Assembly (NCBI RefSeq): GCF_900141905.1
Contig: NZ_FQZF01000037.1
Span: 1-44,494, forward strand
Direction of reading: 5' to 3'
DNA from: Muricoccus roseus
Lineage (GTDB): Bacteria > Pseudomonadota > Alphaproteobacteria > Acetobacterales > Acetobacteraceae
Length of the DNA stretch: 44,494 nucleotides
The notes below the pieces were generated by a model. It saw only the letters and a list, made by a program, of their open reading frames with translations, was not told where the DNA came from and did no database searches. The stretch's first letter is position 1; each line of letters begins with the position of its first letter. This document shows, in pieces, positions 6,962 to 16,696 of this stretch. Position numbers and translations under genes: made by a program.

Positions 6962-9754
6962 TCAGTGCGCCTGCTTGCGCAGCAAGACCGCCGCCAGCCC
7001 CAGCAGCACGGGGATGGCGAGCAGGAGCGGCACGAAGTCCCCCGCCAGTTCGGTGAAGCCGAGCGCCTTCGAGAAGGTTCCGCGCGAGATGGTGACGAAG
7101 TAGGTGGCCGGATAGATGCGGCCGATCACGGCCCCCGCGCCCTCCAGCGAGGAGACGGGGTCGATCATGCCGGAATACTGCACGGCCGGGATCAGGGTGA
7201 TCAGCGCCGTGCCGAAGATGGCCGCGATCTGGCTGTTCATGAAGGTCGAGATCAGCAGGCCCATGCCGGTGCTGCTGATGACATAGAGCAGCGCGGCCGC
7301 GCTCAGGGCGAGGAAGCTGCCGGTCATGGGCACGCGGAAGACCAGCACCGCGAAAGCCGTCAGCATCAGGAAGTTCAGCATGGCGAGCAGGACGTAGGGG
7401 AGCTGCTTGCCGAGCAGGAACTCCAGCCGCGTCACCGGCGTCGCGTAGAAGTTGACGATCGAGCCGAGCTCCTTCTCGCGGACCACGCTGAGGACGGCGA
7501 GCATGGCCGGGATCATCATCAGCAGCAGGGGAATCACCGCGGGCACCATCGCGACCAAGCTCTGAATGTCGGGGTTGTAGCGGTAGCGGACCTGGAGCTG
7601 GAACGCGCCGAGGGTGGCGGCCTCGCCGTAGAGCTCCCGGGCCTTCTGCGTCAGCCAGGCCGCGTGCATGCCCTGCACATAGCCGCGCACCGTCTCCGCG
7701 CGCGACGGCATGGCGCCGTCGATCCAGGCGCCGATCTCGACGTTCCGGCCGCGCGCCACGTCGCGGCCGAAGCCCGGAGGGATCTCGATCGCGAGGCTCA
7801 GCTCGCCGTTGCGCATGCGCCGGTCGAGATCGGCATAGTCGGCGATGGGCGCCTTCTCGGTGAAGTAGCGCGAGCCCGAGATCTGCAGCGCGTAGTCGCG
7901 GCTCACCGTCGTGTCGTCGCGGTCGAGCACGGCGAAGGACAGGTTCTCGACGTCCAGGTTGATGCCGTAGCCGACGACGAACATCAGCAGGACACTGCCC
8001 AGCAGGGCGAGGGCGGCGCGGATGGGATCGCGCTGCAGTTCCAGCGCCTCGCGCCGGGCATAGGCGAACATCCGGCGCGGGCTGAAGAAGCGCGCGAGGC
8101 CCGCGTTCTGCTTCGCCTCCGCCGCGGCCTGGACCGGCGGGGCGGTGGGCGCCTCCTCCTGCGATCCGCCCGCTGCCTCCAGATAGGCGATGAACGCCTC
8201 CTCGAGCGTGGGCGCGGACCGGCTCCGGACGATCGCGGCGGGCGTGTCGCTGACGAGGACTTTGCCCGCATGCATGAGCGAGATGCGGTCGCACAGCTCC
8301 GCCTCGTTCATGAAGTGCGTCGAGACGAAGATCGTCACGCTGTCCTTCCGGGAGAGGTCGGACAGGATGCGCCAGAAGGCGTCGCGCGCCATGGGATCCA
8401 CGCCCGAGGTCGGCTCGTCGAGGATCAGCAGCTCGGGCGAATGGATCATCGCCACCGCGAGCGACAGGCGCTGGCGGATCCCCAGGGGAAGGGCTTCCGG
8501 AAGGCTGTCCATCACGCCGCCCAGGTCGAAGCGGGCGGCCATCTCCCCGATCCGCGCGGGGATGCCGGCCGCCGGCATGCCGAAGAGCCGGGCATGGAGG
8601 TCGAGGTTCTGCCGGACCGTCAGCTCCGAATAGAGCGAGAAGGCCTGCGACATGTAGCCGACGCGGCGCCGCACCTCCATGTCGGTGGCATCCACCTCGC
8701 GGCCGAACAGTCGGGCCTTGCCCTCGCTCGCGGCCAGCAGGCCGGTGAGCATCTTCATGGTGGTCGTCTTGCCGCAGCCGTTGGAGCCGAGGAAGCCGAA
8801 GATCTCGCCCCGGCCGATCCGGAAGCTCACATCGTCCACCGCCGTGAAGTCGCCGAAGCGCATGGAGAGGTGCTCGGCCTCGATCGCGGCGTCCTCCCCG
8901 TCCGCCACCGGACGGGGCGGAATGACGAGCGGCTCATGCCCGCGGCGCCGCTCCTCGGGCAGCAGGGCGATGAAGGCGGCGTCGAGCGTCGCCGTGCCGG
9001 TCCGCGCCAGCAGCTCGGCGGGCGCGCCGGTGGCCAGCACGCGCCCGGAATCCATCGCGACGAGCCAGTCGAAGCGCGCGGCCTCCTCCATATAGGCGGT
9101 GGCGACGATCACGCTCATGCCGTCGCGGCCGCCGCGGATGCGGTCGATCAGCTCCCAGAACTGGCGGCGCGACAGCGGATCGACGCCCGTGGTCGGCTCG
9201 TCGAGGATCAGCAGGTCGGGGTCGTGGATCAGCGCGCAGCAGAGGCCGAGCTTCTGCTTCATGCCGCCCGAGAGCTTGCCCGCCGGGCGATCCGCGAAGG
9301 CGGCGAGGCCGGTGCTGCGCAGGAGCTCGGCGATGCGGCGCTCGCGCTCGGCCCGGCCCTGGCCGAAGAGGCGGCCGAAGAAGTCCACGTTCTCGAAGAC
9401 CGAGAGGGTCGGGTAGAGGTTCTTGCCCAGGCCCTGCGGCATATAGGCGATCCGCGGGCAGGTCGCGGCACGGTGCGCGGCGCTGGCCATGTCGCCGCCC
9501 AGCACCTCGACCTGCCCGGACTGGATGGCGTGGGCGCCGGCGACCAGCGACAACAGGCTCGACTTGCCCACGCCGTCGGGGCCGATCAGCCCGACCATGC
9601 GGCCCCGCGGGATGTCGAGGGTCACGGCGTCCAGGGCGCGGGCCTTGCCGTAGGACAGGCCCACCTCCCGCAGCCGCGCGATGGGCGACGGCTCCACCTC
9701 CCCGCCCGGCGGGCCGCTCACTGCACCAGCGTCCCGGTCAGGCTGGCGGGCCAT
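6962..9754 (-). CDS. ABC exporter: two ATPase domains fused to an ABC-2 permease (RbbA/YhiH-like)
   Basis: A 930-residue three-part protein. NBD1 has Walker [10 protein letters not shown] (58-66; the usual Asn is Asp), signature LSGGM (161-165) and Walker [14 protein letters not shown]2 has Walker [10 protein letters not shown] (323-331), a degenerate signature LPLGIRQRL (422-430) and Walker [11 protein letters not shown]. From about residue 570 there is an ABC-2 membrane domain with [20 protein letters not shown]. Two NBDs plus a permease in one chain is the RbbA/YhiH architecture. The asymmetric second signature suggests one strong and one weak ATP site. The gene overlaps hlyD by 37 bp and precedes the partner permease by 2 bp. 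It powers export with the HlyD adaptor; the substrate cannot be read from the sequence. Confidence 0.92.
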   Translation of the reverse strand: MARQPDRDAGAVSGPPGGEVEPSPIARLREVGLSYGKARALDAVTLDIPRGRMVGLIGPDGVGKSSLLSLVAGAHAIQSGQVEVLGGDMASAAHRAATCPRIAYMPQGLGKNLYPTLSVFENVDFFGRLFGQGRAERERRIAELLRSTGLAAFADRPAGKLSGGMKQKLGLCCALIHDPDLLILDEPTTGVDPLSRRQFWELIDRIRGGRDGMSVIVATAYMEEAARFDWLVAMDSGRVLATGAPAELLARTGTATLDAAFIALLPEERRRGHEPLVIPPRPVADGEDAAIEAEHLSMRFGDFTAVDDVSFRIGRGEIFGFLGSNGCGKTTTMKMLTGLLAASEGKARLFGREVDATDMEVRRRVGYMSQAFSLYSELTVRQNLDLHARLFGMPAAGIPARIGEMAARFDLGGVMDSLPEALPLGIRQRLSLAVAMIHSPELLILDEPTSGVDPMARDAFWRILSDLSRKDSVTIFVSTHFMNEAELCDRISLMHAGKVLVSDTPAAIVRSRSAPTLEEAFIAYLEAAGGSQEEAPTAPPVQAAAEAKQNAGLARFFSPRRMFAYARREALELQRDPIRAALALLGSVLLMFVVGYGINLDVENLSFAVLDRDDTTVSRDYALQISGSRYFTEKAPIADYADLDRRMRNGELSLAIEIPPGFGRDVARGRNVEIGAWIDGAMPSRAETVRGYVQGMHAAWLTQKARELYGEAATLGAFQLQVRYRYNPDIQSLVAMVPAVIPLLLMMIPAMLAVLSVVREKELGSIVNFYATPVTRLEFLLGKQLPYVLLAMLNFLMLTAFAVLVFRVPMTGSFLALSAAALLYVISSTGMGLLISTFMNSQIAAIFGTALITLIPAVQYSGMIDPVSSLEGAGAVIGRIYPATYFVTISRGTFSKALGFTELAGDFVPLLLAIPVLLGLAAVLLRKQAH

Positions 9755-10788
9755 GCGGCGTCCGGCACCAGCCGGACATAGGCGACGCCGGGGATGCCGG
9801 CCTTCACCTGGGTGATGTAGCGGCGCAGCAGCTCGGGCGCGATGCGCGCCTTGACCCGGAACATGAGCTTCTGCCGCTCCTGCGCCGTCTCGACGCTGCG
9901 CGGCGTGAACTGGGCGACATCGGCGACGAAGGAGATGGTCGCGGGGATGACGTATTGCGGCGCCGCGTCCAGGACGAGGCGCACCTCCGCCCCGTAGGAG
10001 AGCCGTCCGGCCTGCTCGGCGGGGAGGAAGAAGTTCATGTACACGTCACCGAGATCGACGAGGTTCAGCACGCGGCCGCCGGCCGAGAGGACCTCGCCGG
10101 GCTGCGCCACGCGGTACTGCACGCGGCCGTCCCTCGGGGATTTCAGGTCGCTGTCCGCGATGTCCACGTCGATGCGCTCGAGGGTGGCCCGGGCCGCATC
10201 GACCGCGGACCGGGCATCGACGACCTGCGAGCGCGCCGCGTTGATCGCGGCGTCCGAGGCCGCGAGCTGCGCCTGTGCCGCTCCGACTGCGGCCACCGCG
10301 CCCAGCGCCCGCGCGCGGTCGTCGTCCAGGAGCTGGAGGGAGGCGTTGTTGGTCCTGGCGAGCTGCTCGGTGCGCGCGCGCCGCCCGTTCGCGGCGTCGC
10401 GCTCCGCCTCGCGCTGCGCGACGGTCGCGGCGGCGGCCCTGCGCTCCGCCTCGCGCTGGGTCACCAGGCTCTCCGCAGTGCCTATGGCGATCTGCGCCCG
10501 CTGCAACTGGGCTTCGGCCTCGCGGCGCTGGGCCATGAGGGGGGCGGTGTCCATCCGCGCGAGCAGCTGGCCGGCCTCCACGAAATCGCCCTCGTTGACG
10601 AGAATCTCGCGGATGCGCCCCGCAGTCTTCGTCGAGACGTCGATCTCGACGGCCTCGAGGCGCCCGTTCCCGCTGGCGATGCCCGGCGGCAGCCCGCCCG
10701 TCCCGAGCCGCTCCCAGGCGAAATAGCCGCCGCCGGCCACGACCGCGACCGCCGCAGCCAGGAGCAGACCTCTACGCAGAGGTGTCAC
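9718..10788 (-). CDS. HlyD-family periplasmic adaptor (membrane fusion protein)
   Basis: A 356-residue adaptor linking the inner-membrane ABC exporter to an outer-membrane channel. An N-terminal membrane anchor (about residues 8-26, Ala/Val/Gly-rich) is followed by a lipoyl half-motif ([20 protein letters not shown]), a long Ala/Arg/Glu-rich coiled-coil hairpin (about 95-215), the second lipoyl half ([20 protein letters not shown]) and a beta-barrel. I chose the GTG at 10788 with AAAAGG upstream; the ORF is open to 11040, but that part is Arg/Pro-rich and antisense to the phasin gene, so it is not coding. No outer-membrane TolC-type gene is in the window, so a remote one must be used. Confidence 0.88.
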   Translation of the reverse strand: MTPLRRGLLLAAAVAVVAGGGYFAWERLGTGGLPPGIASGNGRLEAVEIDVSTKTAGRIREILVNEGDFVEAGQLLARMDTAPLMAQRREAEAQLQRAQIAIGTAESLVTQREAERRAAAATVAQREAERDAANGRRARTEQLARTNNASLQLLDDDRARALGAVAAVGAAQAQLAASDAAINAARSQVVDARSAVDAARATLERIDVDIADSDLKSPRDGRVQYRVAQPGEVLSAGGRVLNLVDLGDVYMNFFLPAEQAGRLSYGAEVRLVLDAAPQYVIPATISFVADVAQFTPRSVETAQERQKLMFRVKARIAPELLRRYITQVKAGIPGVAYVRLVPDAAWPASLTGTLVQ

Positions 10789-10840
10789 CGTCGTGAAACC
10801 TTTTCGAAGCCGGCCAGGAACCGTCCCGATCCGCGCAGCC

Positions 10841-11149
10841 TCATGTGCCCGAGGCGGAGGTAAGCGCCGACTGCAGCGACTGGAAGCTGCGACGTGCCTC
10901 GTCGGCACAGGTCGTCGAGGCGGATCGCAGGAAATCGAACTGGCAGGCGAGCGCCTCGGCCGGCCCCTTGCACTCCGACAGCTTCCTCGCGAAGTCCGCC
11001 TGCGCCTGGAGGGCACGGGCGAGAGCGCCGAAGCTCTCATGGTAGAGATTCGTGTAGAGGGCTGTGGGCGCCTCCGAGAAGGGCTTCAGCCAATCGAGCC
11101 CGACGGCCGTCATGATCTCCGTCCCGCCTTCGATCTTCTTCTCAGCCAT
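10841..11149 (-). CDS. Phasin-family PHB granule-associated protein (copy 1)
   Basis: A 102-residue, helix-rich, amphipathic protein. AEKKIEGG near the start and FSEAPTALYTNLYHESFGAL through ARALQAQADFARKLSECKGP resemble phasin_2-type granule-surface proteins, which coat PHB inclusions and limit their coalescence. The ATG at 11149 follows GGAG at a short spacing; the track to 11224 would run into the promoter. It is the first gene of the long minus-strand run ending at 2005. The promoter at 11209-11237 overlaps a TetR operator, so expression probably responds to the same ligand as phaC. A phasin leading an ABC-exporter operon is unusual. Confidence 0.78.
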   Translation of the reverse strand: MAEKKIEGGTEIMTAVGLDWLKPFSEAPTALYTNLYHESFGALARALQAQADFARKLSECKGPAEALACQFDFLRSASTTCADEARRSFQSLQSALTSASGT

Positions 11150-11208
11150 CTCCGAAGCTCCTCTGAATCGCGATGCCCAGTCCGGCAACCCGCTTGTTCT
11201 GCCTGCCC

Positions 11209-11249
11209 TGAATGAGCGCCGCACTGATCTATGTCAACGATTGTTGACT
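11209..11249. promoter_or_regulatory. Predicted TetR operator (site 2) overlapping the phasin-operon promoter
   Basis: GTCAACGATTGTTGAC (11233-11248) repeats the half-sites and 4-bp spacing of the operator at 1164-1179. On the minus strand it supplies a perfect -35 TTGACA (11232-11237), with CATTCA (11209-11214) as a possible -10 at 17-bp spacing, 60 bp before the phasin start. It lies 25 bp before tetR2, so one site can repress both directions. Confidence 0.7.
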
Positions 11250-11272
11250 GACGCGGGCCCCAAGGTTTAGCC

Positions 11273-11911
11273 ATGACAAGCCAACAAACCCGGATGAGGG
11301 CATCCATGCGCCGCGAACCCGCGCAACAGGCGCCGCTTGCGGCGCGTGACCGCATCCTGCAGGCCGCCAGACGGCGATTTTCAAGGCACGCCTACGAGGA
11401 CATCGGGCTATGGGACATCGCCGCCGATGCCGGCGTCGACATCGCCTGCATGTATCGCTGCTTCGGCTCCAAGGAAGAGCTCTTCGCCCGGGCCGTGGAG
11501 ACGGCGCTTCGGCCCGGCCGCATCCTCCCGGAACCCGATGGCCTGGCCTCGTCCCTGGCGAGGCAGGTCTTCGCGCAGGACGCCGCGCACGCCGCTGGCG
11601 CGGCCGGTCCGTTCGACATCGTCGTCCGCTCGTTGTCGAGCCCGGATGGCGCGCGCGTGCTGCGGGAGTGCATCGCGACGGCCTTCGTCGCCCCCCCGGC
11701 CGGAACGTCGCCGCATCCCTCCGCCCAGCAGGCCGCGGTGATCGCAGCCTTCCTGGGAGGGATGGGAATCCTGCGGAACGTGCTCGCCCTCGGGCCGCTG
11801 CGCGAGCCGGAGGGCGGCGCGCTTCACCGGCTGATCGAACGGACCCTCCAGGCCATCCTGGAGGCGGATGACGGCCGCGCACCGCAGGCCACGATGGAGA
11901 TGCGCCCATGA
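11273..11911 (+). CDS. TetR-family transcriptional regulator (copy 2)
   Basis: A 212-residue TetR repressor. The HTH lies at about residues 35-75 (IGLWDIAADAGVDIACMYRC, then FGSKEELFARAV) and a helical sensor domain with GPFDIVVRSLSSPDGARVL follows. It is the paralogue of TetR1 at 467-1135, sharing near-identical recognition-helix surroundings, and both genes have the same operator. It is the first gene of a plus-strand operon; its stop overlaps the phaC start (ATGA at 11908-11911). It probably represses itself, phaC-maoC/pta-ackA and the divergent phasin-exporter operon. Alternative in-frame starts exist at 11294 and 11306. Confidence 0.88.
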   Translation: MTSQQTRMRASMRREPAQQAPLAARDRILQAARRRFSRHAYEDIGLWDIAADAGVDIACMYRCFGSKEELFARAVETALRPGRILPEPDGLASSLARQVFAQDAAHAAGAAGPFDIVVRSLSSPDGARVLRECIATAFVAPPAGTSPHPSAQQAAVIAAFLGGMGILRNVLALGPLREPEGGALHRLIERTLQAILEADDGRAPQATMEMRP

Positions 11912-13674
11912 GCCCAACCGCCTTTCCGGCCGGCGACGACGAGAGCGTGAGCAGCGAGGCCTTCCGCGCGATCGACCGGATGCGCGAGGCCATGACGGCG
12001 CGCGCGACGGGAGGGGTATCCCCGGCCTCGCTCGCGCTGGCGCTGTTCGACTGGTCCCTCCATCTCGCCTCGGCGCCGGGCAAGCGGATGGAACTGGCCG
12101 ACAAGGCGGGACGAAAGGCCGTCCGGCTGCTCACCTGGCTCGCGGCCTCCTGCGCCCAGCAGGAGGTGCCGCCCTGCATCGAGCCCCTGCCGGGCGACTA
12201 CCGCTTCCGCGCCGAGGCCTGGCGCAAGCAGCCCTTCGCCTTCTGGGCGCAGGCCTTCCTGCTCAACCAGCAATGGTGGCACAACGTCACCCGCGAGGTT
12301 CCGGGCATGGCGCCGCACCATGAGGACGTCGTCTCCTTCGCGGCGCGGCAATGGCTGGACGTGTTCTCGCCGTCGAACAGCCCCTTCGCCAATCCGGAGA
12401 TCCTCGAGAAGACTTTCCAGACGGGCGGGGAGAACCTGCTCCACGGCCTCCGGAACTGGTTCGAGGATGTCGGCCGGCTCGCCACGGGCCAGCCGCCCGT
12501 GGGGGCGGAATCCTTCCTGCCCGGCCGCGACGTGGCGGTGACGCCGGGCAAGGTCGTCTACCGGAACCACCTGATCGAGCTGATCCAGTACGCCCCGGCG
12601 ACGGAGACGGTGCTGGCCGAGCCGGTGCTCATCGTGCCGGCCTGGATCATGAAGTACTACATCCTCGACCTGTCGCCGCAGAACTCGCTGGTGCGGCACC
12701 TGGTGTCGAAGGGCCATACGGTGTTCTGCGTCTCCTGGCGCAATCCCACGGCGCAGGACCGCGACCTCGCGATGGACGACTATCGCCGGATGGGCGTGAT
12801 GGCCGCGCTCGACGCGGTCCAGGCCATCCTTCCGGGGCGGAAGATTCACGCGACCGGCTATTGCCTGGGCGGCACGCTGCTCGCCATCGCGGCCGCGGCG
12901 ATGGCGCGGGCCGATGACGACCGGCTCGCTTCCGTGACCCTCCTCGCGGCGCAGACCGACTTCACGGAGCCCGGCGAGCTCGCCCTGTTCATCGACCACA
13001 GCCAGATGCACTTCCTCGACAGCATGATGTGGAACAAGGGCTACCTCTCGGCCGAGCAGATGGCCGGCGCCTTCCAGCTCCTGCGCACCAACGACCTCAT
13101 CTGGTCGCGCCTCGTGCACGACTACCTGATGGGCGAGCGCACGCCGATGATCGACCTCATGGCCTGGAACGCGGATTCCACGCGCATGCCCTACCGGATG
13201 CACGCGGAATACCTCCAGCGCCTGTACCTGGACAACGAGCTCGCGGCCGGGCGCTTCCTCGTGGAGGGACGGCCGGCGGCGCTGCAGAACATCCGCGTGC
13301 CGCTCTTCGTGGTGGGCACGGAGCGCGACCACGTCGCGCCCTGGCGGTCGGTCTACAAGATCCATTTCCTCGCCGACACCGACGTCACCTTCGTGCTCAC
13401 GAGCGGCGGCCACAATGCCGGCATCGTCAGCGAGCCGGGCCGGGCCAGGCGGCGCTTCCGGGTCGCCACCCGGCGGATGGACGACAAGTGCCTCGACGCC
13501 GAGGAATGGGCGACGGCGGCGGAGCGCAAGGAAGGCTCCTGGTGGGAGGAATGGGTGCCCTGGCTGTCCGCCCGCTCCTCGCCCGAGCCGGTGGCGCCGC
13601 CGCCGATGGGCGCCGCCGACAAGGGCTGCGCGCCGGTCGGCGACGCGCCCGGAACCTATGTCTTCCAGCGCTGA
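11908..13674 (+). CDS. phaC: Poly(3-hydroxyalkanoate) synthase, class I-like
   Basis: A 588-residue PHA synthase that polymerises (R)-3-hydroxyacyl-CoA on the granule surface. An alpha/beta-hydrolase fold carries the lipase-like box GYCLGG with nucleophile Cys319, the general-base region ERDHVAPW (Asp474) and GGHNAGI (His502). The N-terminal half includes FAARQWLDVFSPSNSPFANP and VVYRNHLIELIQY, typical of class I enzymes, and the length fits class I. It starts within the ATGA overlap with tetR2 and is followed after 7 bp by maoC-pta, so it is firmly in that operon. Expected substrate is 3-hydroxybutyryl-CoA from PhaB. No frameshift or missing residue is seen. Confidence 0.95.
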   Translation: MSPTAFPAGDDESVSSEAFRAIDRMREAMTARATGGVSPASLALALFDWSLHLASAPGKRMELADKAGRKAVRLLTWLAASCAQQEVPPCIEPLPGDYRFRAEAWRKQPFAFWAQAFLLNQQWWHNVTREVPGMAPHHEDVVSFAARQWLDVFSPSNSPFANPEILEKTFQTGGENLLHGLRNWFEDVGRLATGQPPVGAESFLPGRDVAVTPGKVVYRNHLIELIQYAPATETVLAEPVLIVPAWIMKYYILDLSPQNSLVRHLVSKGHTVFCVSWRNPTAQDRDLAMDDYRRMGVMAALDAVQAILPGRKIHATGYCLGGTLLAIAAAAMARADDDRLASVTLLAAQTDFTEPGELALFIDHSQMHFLDSMMWNKGYLSAEQMAGAFQLLRTNDLIWSRLVHDYLMGERTPMIDLMAWNADSTRMPYRMHAEYLQRLYLDNELAAGRFLVEGRPAALQNIRVPLFVVGTERDHVAPWRSVYKIHFLADTDVTFVLTSGGHNAGIVSEPGRARRRFRVATRRMDDKCLDAEEWATAAERKEGSWWEEWVPWLSARSSPEPVAPPPMGAADKGCAPVGDAPGTYVFQR

Positions 13675-13681
13675 GGGCCCG

Positions 13682-15073
13682 ATGAACGACGAGGTCCTCC
13701 GCAACCGGCACTTCGCGGAACTGCGGGTCGGCGACACGGCATCCCTGGTGCGCAGCATAGGGCGTGACGACATCGACCTGTTCGCGGCCGTCTCGGGCGA
13801 CGTCAATCCGGCGCATCTCGACGCCGTCTTCGCGGCCACCGACCGCTTCGGGCACATCGTCGCCCACGGCATGTGGACAGCCGCGCTGGTCTCGGCCGTG
13901 CTGGGCACGAAGCTGCCCGGCCTCGGCACGATCTATCTGGGGCAGGACCTGAAATTCCTGAAGCCGGTCGTGCCGGGCGACGTCGTGACCGCGACCGTCA
14001 CCGTGAAGGAGAAGCGGGCGGAGAAGGCCATCGTCCTGCTGGACACCACCTGCACCAACCAGCGCGGCGAGACGGTGCTGGCCGGGACGGCGACCGTGAT
14101 CGCGCCAGACCGGCTCATCGAATGGCCGAGGACGCGGCTGCCCGACGTCTCGCTCCGGCGACACGAGCGCTACGAGGCCTTCGTGAAGGACGCCCGGAGC
14201 CGGCCGCCGATCCACGCCGCCATCGTGCATCCCTGCTCGCCGGCGGCGATCCTCGGCGCGATCGAGGTCCGCGACGAGGGGTTGCTCGAGCCGCTGCTGA
14301 TCGGCCCGGAGGCGAAGATCCGTGCCGCGGCGGAGGCGGCGCAGGTCGCGCTGGACGGGATCGCGATCGAGGACGTGCCGCACAGCCACGCCGCCGCCGC
14401 CCGCGCCGTCGAGCTCGCGGCGGCGGGGCGGGTGGCGGTGCTGGTGAAGGGCAGCCTGCACACCGACGAGCTGCTGGCGGCGGTGCTGGCCGCGGGTTCC
14501 GGCCTGCGGACCGAGCGGCGGCTCAGCCATGTCTACGTCATGGACGTGCCTGCCTATCCGAAGCCGCTCGTCGTCACCGACGCGGCGGTCAACATCCAGC
14601 CGACGCTGGAGCACAAGCGCGACATCTGCCAGAACGCGGTCGATCTTCTCCGGCTGCTCGGGATGGAGGAGGTGCTGGTCGCGGTGCTCGCCGCCGTCGA
14701 GACCGTCAATCCGAAGATGCCGTCGACGCTCGACGCGGCGGCGCTGTCGATGATGGCGTCCCGCGGCCAGATCGAGGGGGCGAAGGTCGACGGCCCGCTC
14801 GCCTTCGACAATGCCATCAGCGTCGACGCGGCGCGGACCAAGGGCATCGTCTCCCCGGTCGCGGGAAGGGCCGATATCCTGCTCGTCCCCGACCTGGAGG
14901 CCGGAAACATGCTGGCCAAGCAGCTGATCTATTTCGGCGGGGCCACGGCGGCCGGGCTGGTGCTCGGCGCGCGGGTCCCCATCGTGCTGACCAGCCGCGC
15001 CGATTCGCTGTCCGCGCGCATCGCCTCGGCGGCGCTCGCCAAGCTCGTCGCCGAACGCAAGGCCATATTATGA
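13682..15073 (+). CDS. Bifunctional MaoC enoyl-CoA hydratase / phosphate acyltransferase (copy 1)
   Basis: A 463-residue fusion. Residues 1 to about 150 are a MaoC/PhaJ-type hot-dog hydratase with the catalytic block SGDVNPAHLD (Asp40, His45) and FGHIVAHGMW. The rest is a Pta/Ptb-type phosphotransacylase (IVHPCSPAAI, PLLIGPEAKIRAAAE, KGSLHTDELL, VTDAAVNIQPTLEHKRDICQ, KVDGPLAFDNAIS, LEAGNMLAKQLIYFGGA). It can therefore hydrate or dehydrate (R)-3-hydroxyacyl-CoA/enoyl-CoA and exchange CoA for phosphate. It starts 7 bp after phaC and overlaps ackA by ATGA (15070-15073), implying tight coupling with the kinase. The preferred acyl chain (acetyl, propionyl, butyryl) cannot be told by eye. A second copy is at 30522-31937. 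Confidence 0.93.
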   Translation: MNDEVLRNRHFAELRVGDTASLVRSIGRDDIDLFAAVSGDVNPAHLDAVFAATDRFGHIVAHGMWTAALVSAVLGTKLPGLGTIYLGQDLKFLKPVVPGDVVTATVTVKEKRAEKAIVLLDTTCTNQRGETVLAGTATVIAPDRLIEWPRTRLPDVSLRRHERYEAFVKDARSRPPIHAAIVHPCSPAAILGAIEVRDEGLLEPLLIGPEAKIRAAAEAAQVALDGIAIEDVPHSHAAAARAVELAAAGRVAVLVKGSLHTDELLAAVLAAGSGLRTERRLSHVYVMDVPAYPKPLVVTDAAVNIQPTLEHKRDICQNAVDLLRLLGMEEVLVAVLAAVETVNPKMPSTLDAAALSMMASRGQIEGAKVDGPLAFDNAISVDAARTKGIVSPVAGRADILLVPDLEAGNMLAKQLIYFGGATAAGLVLGARVPIVLTSRADSLSARIASAALAKLVAERKAIL

Positions 15074-16254
15074 GCGCCGATCTGCTGCTCACGCTCAACG
15101 CCGGCTCCTCGACGGTGAAGATCGGGCTGTTCGAGATCGCACCCGACGGGCCGCGCCGCGCCGCCCGGGGCGTGATCGACTTCCGGCGGGACCCGGCCCG
15201 TCTCCGGATGCAGGAGGGGCCCGGCCTCTTCGAGGTGGATCTCGCGCCCGAGGCCTCGAAGGACATGCAGGCGGCGCTGGTGGAGACCTTCGGCCATCTG
15301 GCCGGGCATTTCGACCCAAGCCGTATCGCCGCCATCGGGCATCGGGTGGTGCATGGCGGCGACGCCTTCGCCGGACCGGTGCGGATCGACGACGCGGCCC
15401 TGGCGGCGATGGAGGCGCTGACGGCGCTTGCGCCCCTCCATCAGCCGCAGAGCCTCCGGCTGATCCGCGCCATCCGGGAGCTGCGGCCAGGTCTCGCGCA
15501 GTTCGCCTCCTTCGACACCGCCTTCCACAGGACCAACCCGGAGCTCGTCCGGCGCTTCGCCATCCCGCGCGCGCTCCACGCGGAAGGGGTGAAGCGCTAC
15601 GGCTTCCACGGGCTGTCCTACAAGTTCGTCTCGGGCGAGCTGGCCCGGCGCGCGCCGGAGGCGGCACCGGGCCGGGTCGTCATCGCGCATCTCGGCAGCG
15701 GGGCCAGCCTGTGCGGCCTGCGGGACGGGGCGAGCCAGGACAGCAGCATGGGCTTCTCGACCCTGGACGGCATTCCGATGGCCACGCGGTGCGGGGCGCT
15801 CGATCCGGGCGTGCTGCTGCACCTGCTCGGTACGGCGGGGCGGTCGCTCGGAGAGGTCGAGGATATCCTTTATCACCAGAGCGGGCTTCTCGGCGTGTCC
15901 GGCCTCAGCGCCGACAGCCGGGAGTTGCTGGAGAGCGGCCGGCCCGAGGCCCGCGAGGCCATCGACCTCTTCACCTTCCGCGCGGCCGGCGAGGTCGCGC
16001 GGCTGGCGGCGACACTGGGCGGCCTGGACACCCTGGTCTTCACCGCCGGGATCGGGGAGAACCAGCCCACGGTGCGCCTGGGGGTCTGCGGGAGGTTGGC
16101 ATGGCTCGGCCTCGAGCTCGATGCCGCGGCCAATGACCGGAATGCGGAGATCATCAGCACGCCGTCGAGCCGCATCGCGGCCTTCGTGATCCCGACGGAC
16201 GAGGAGCAGGTCATCGCCGACGAGGCGCTGTCGCTGCTCGGCAGGGCAGGATAG
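15070..16254 (+). CDS. ackA: Acetate/propionate-family (acyl) kinase (copy 1)
   Basis: A 394-residue ASKHA-fold kinase interconverting acyl-phosphate + ADP and carboxylate + ATP. Motifs: NAGSSTVKIGLF (N-terminal phosphate loop), HRVVHGGD, ASFDTAFH, KRYGFHGLSYK, AHLGSGASLCGL, STLDGIPMATRCGALDPG and FTAGIGENQP. Translation is coupled to the MaoC-Pta fusion by the ATGA overlap, so acyl-CoA is likely converted directly to acyl-phosphate and ATP. I use ackA for family membership; a propionate or butyrate kinase activity is equally possible. It ends the plus-strand operon, and a small GC-rich inverted repeat (16261-16275) follows. Confidence 0.92.
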   Translation: MSADLLLTLNAGSSTVKIGLFEIAPDGPRRAARGVIDFRRDPARLRMQEGPGLFEVDLAPEASKDMQAALVETFGHLAGHFDPSRIAAIGHRVVHGGDAFAGPVRIDDAALAAMEALTALAPLHQPQSLRLIRAIRELRPGLAQFASFDTAFHRTNPELVRRFAIPRALHAEGVKRYGFHGLSYKFVSGELARRAPEAAPGRVVIAHLGSGASLCGLRDGASQDSSMGFSTLDGIPMATRCGALDPGVLLHLLGTAGRSLGEVEDILYHQSGLLGVSGLSADSRELLESGRPEAREAIDLFTFRAAGEVARLAATLGGLDTLVFTAGIGENQPTVRLGVCGRLAWLGLELDAAANDRNAEIISTPSSRIAAFVIPTDEEQVIADEALSLLGRAG

Positions 16255-16266
16255 CCACAGCCGGGC

Positions 16267-16696
16267 TCAGCCCGGCCCGGCTGGCCGCGGCGCGGTCCCG
16301 CGAAGGAAAATCTCGACCGCCCTGTCGACCTGGCGGGCGATCTCCTCGGGGGAGGGCTGCTCCCGCCGGCCCAGCATCAGCATCATGTGCATCTTGCCGA
16401 TCGCCAAGCCGAAGAGCATCCCGGCGGCCTCGCCGGGGTCATCGATCTGGAGCCTGCCCTTCCGCGCATGCCCGGCGATGCAGCGCTCCAGCGATCCCTC
16501 GCCGCGGCCCGGCCCGGTGGAAGGCCCGGGCGAGCTTCGGCGAACGCTTCCCCTCGGCCGAGATCAGCCGGAACATCCCGATCTGCTTCCAGCCCAACAG
16601 CCGCTCGGCCGCCATCAGCAGCAGGGCCGTCAGCGAGCTGCGCGGATTGTCGCCCTCCTCCGGCGTGAAGATCATCATGCCTGGCTGCATCGTCCG
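16267..16696 (-). pseudogene. Truncated, frameshifted TetR-family regulator
   Basis: Only the C-terminal ligand-binding part of a TetR-like protein is recognisable. One frame reads SSLTALLLMAAERLLGWKQI through RLISAEGKRSPKLARAFHRA; after a frameshift near 16500-16515 another frame reads ERCIAGHARKGRLQIDDPGE, AGMLFGLAIGKMHMM and RQVDRAVEIFLRG to a stop at 16267. The whole DNA-binding domain is missing where IS3-type sequence begins at about 16697. It is convergent with ackA and not closely similar to the two intact TetR proteins. Insertion and then decay is the simplest account. Confidence 0.72.

Noticed and set aside
5391-7103. 570-residue plus-strand open frame opposite the SDR and ABC permease
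   Set aside because: Very Gln/Glu/His-rich reverse translation of hydrophobic helices; no domain.
6965-9781. 938-residue plus-strand open frame opposite the ABC ATPase
   Set aside because: Antisense shadow with no recognisable domain; the minus strand carries intact Walker and signature motifs.
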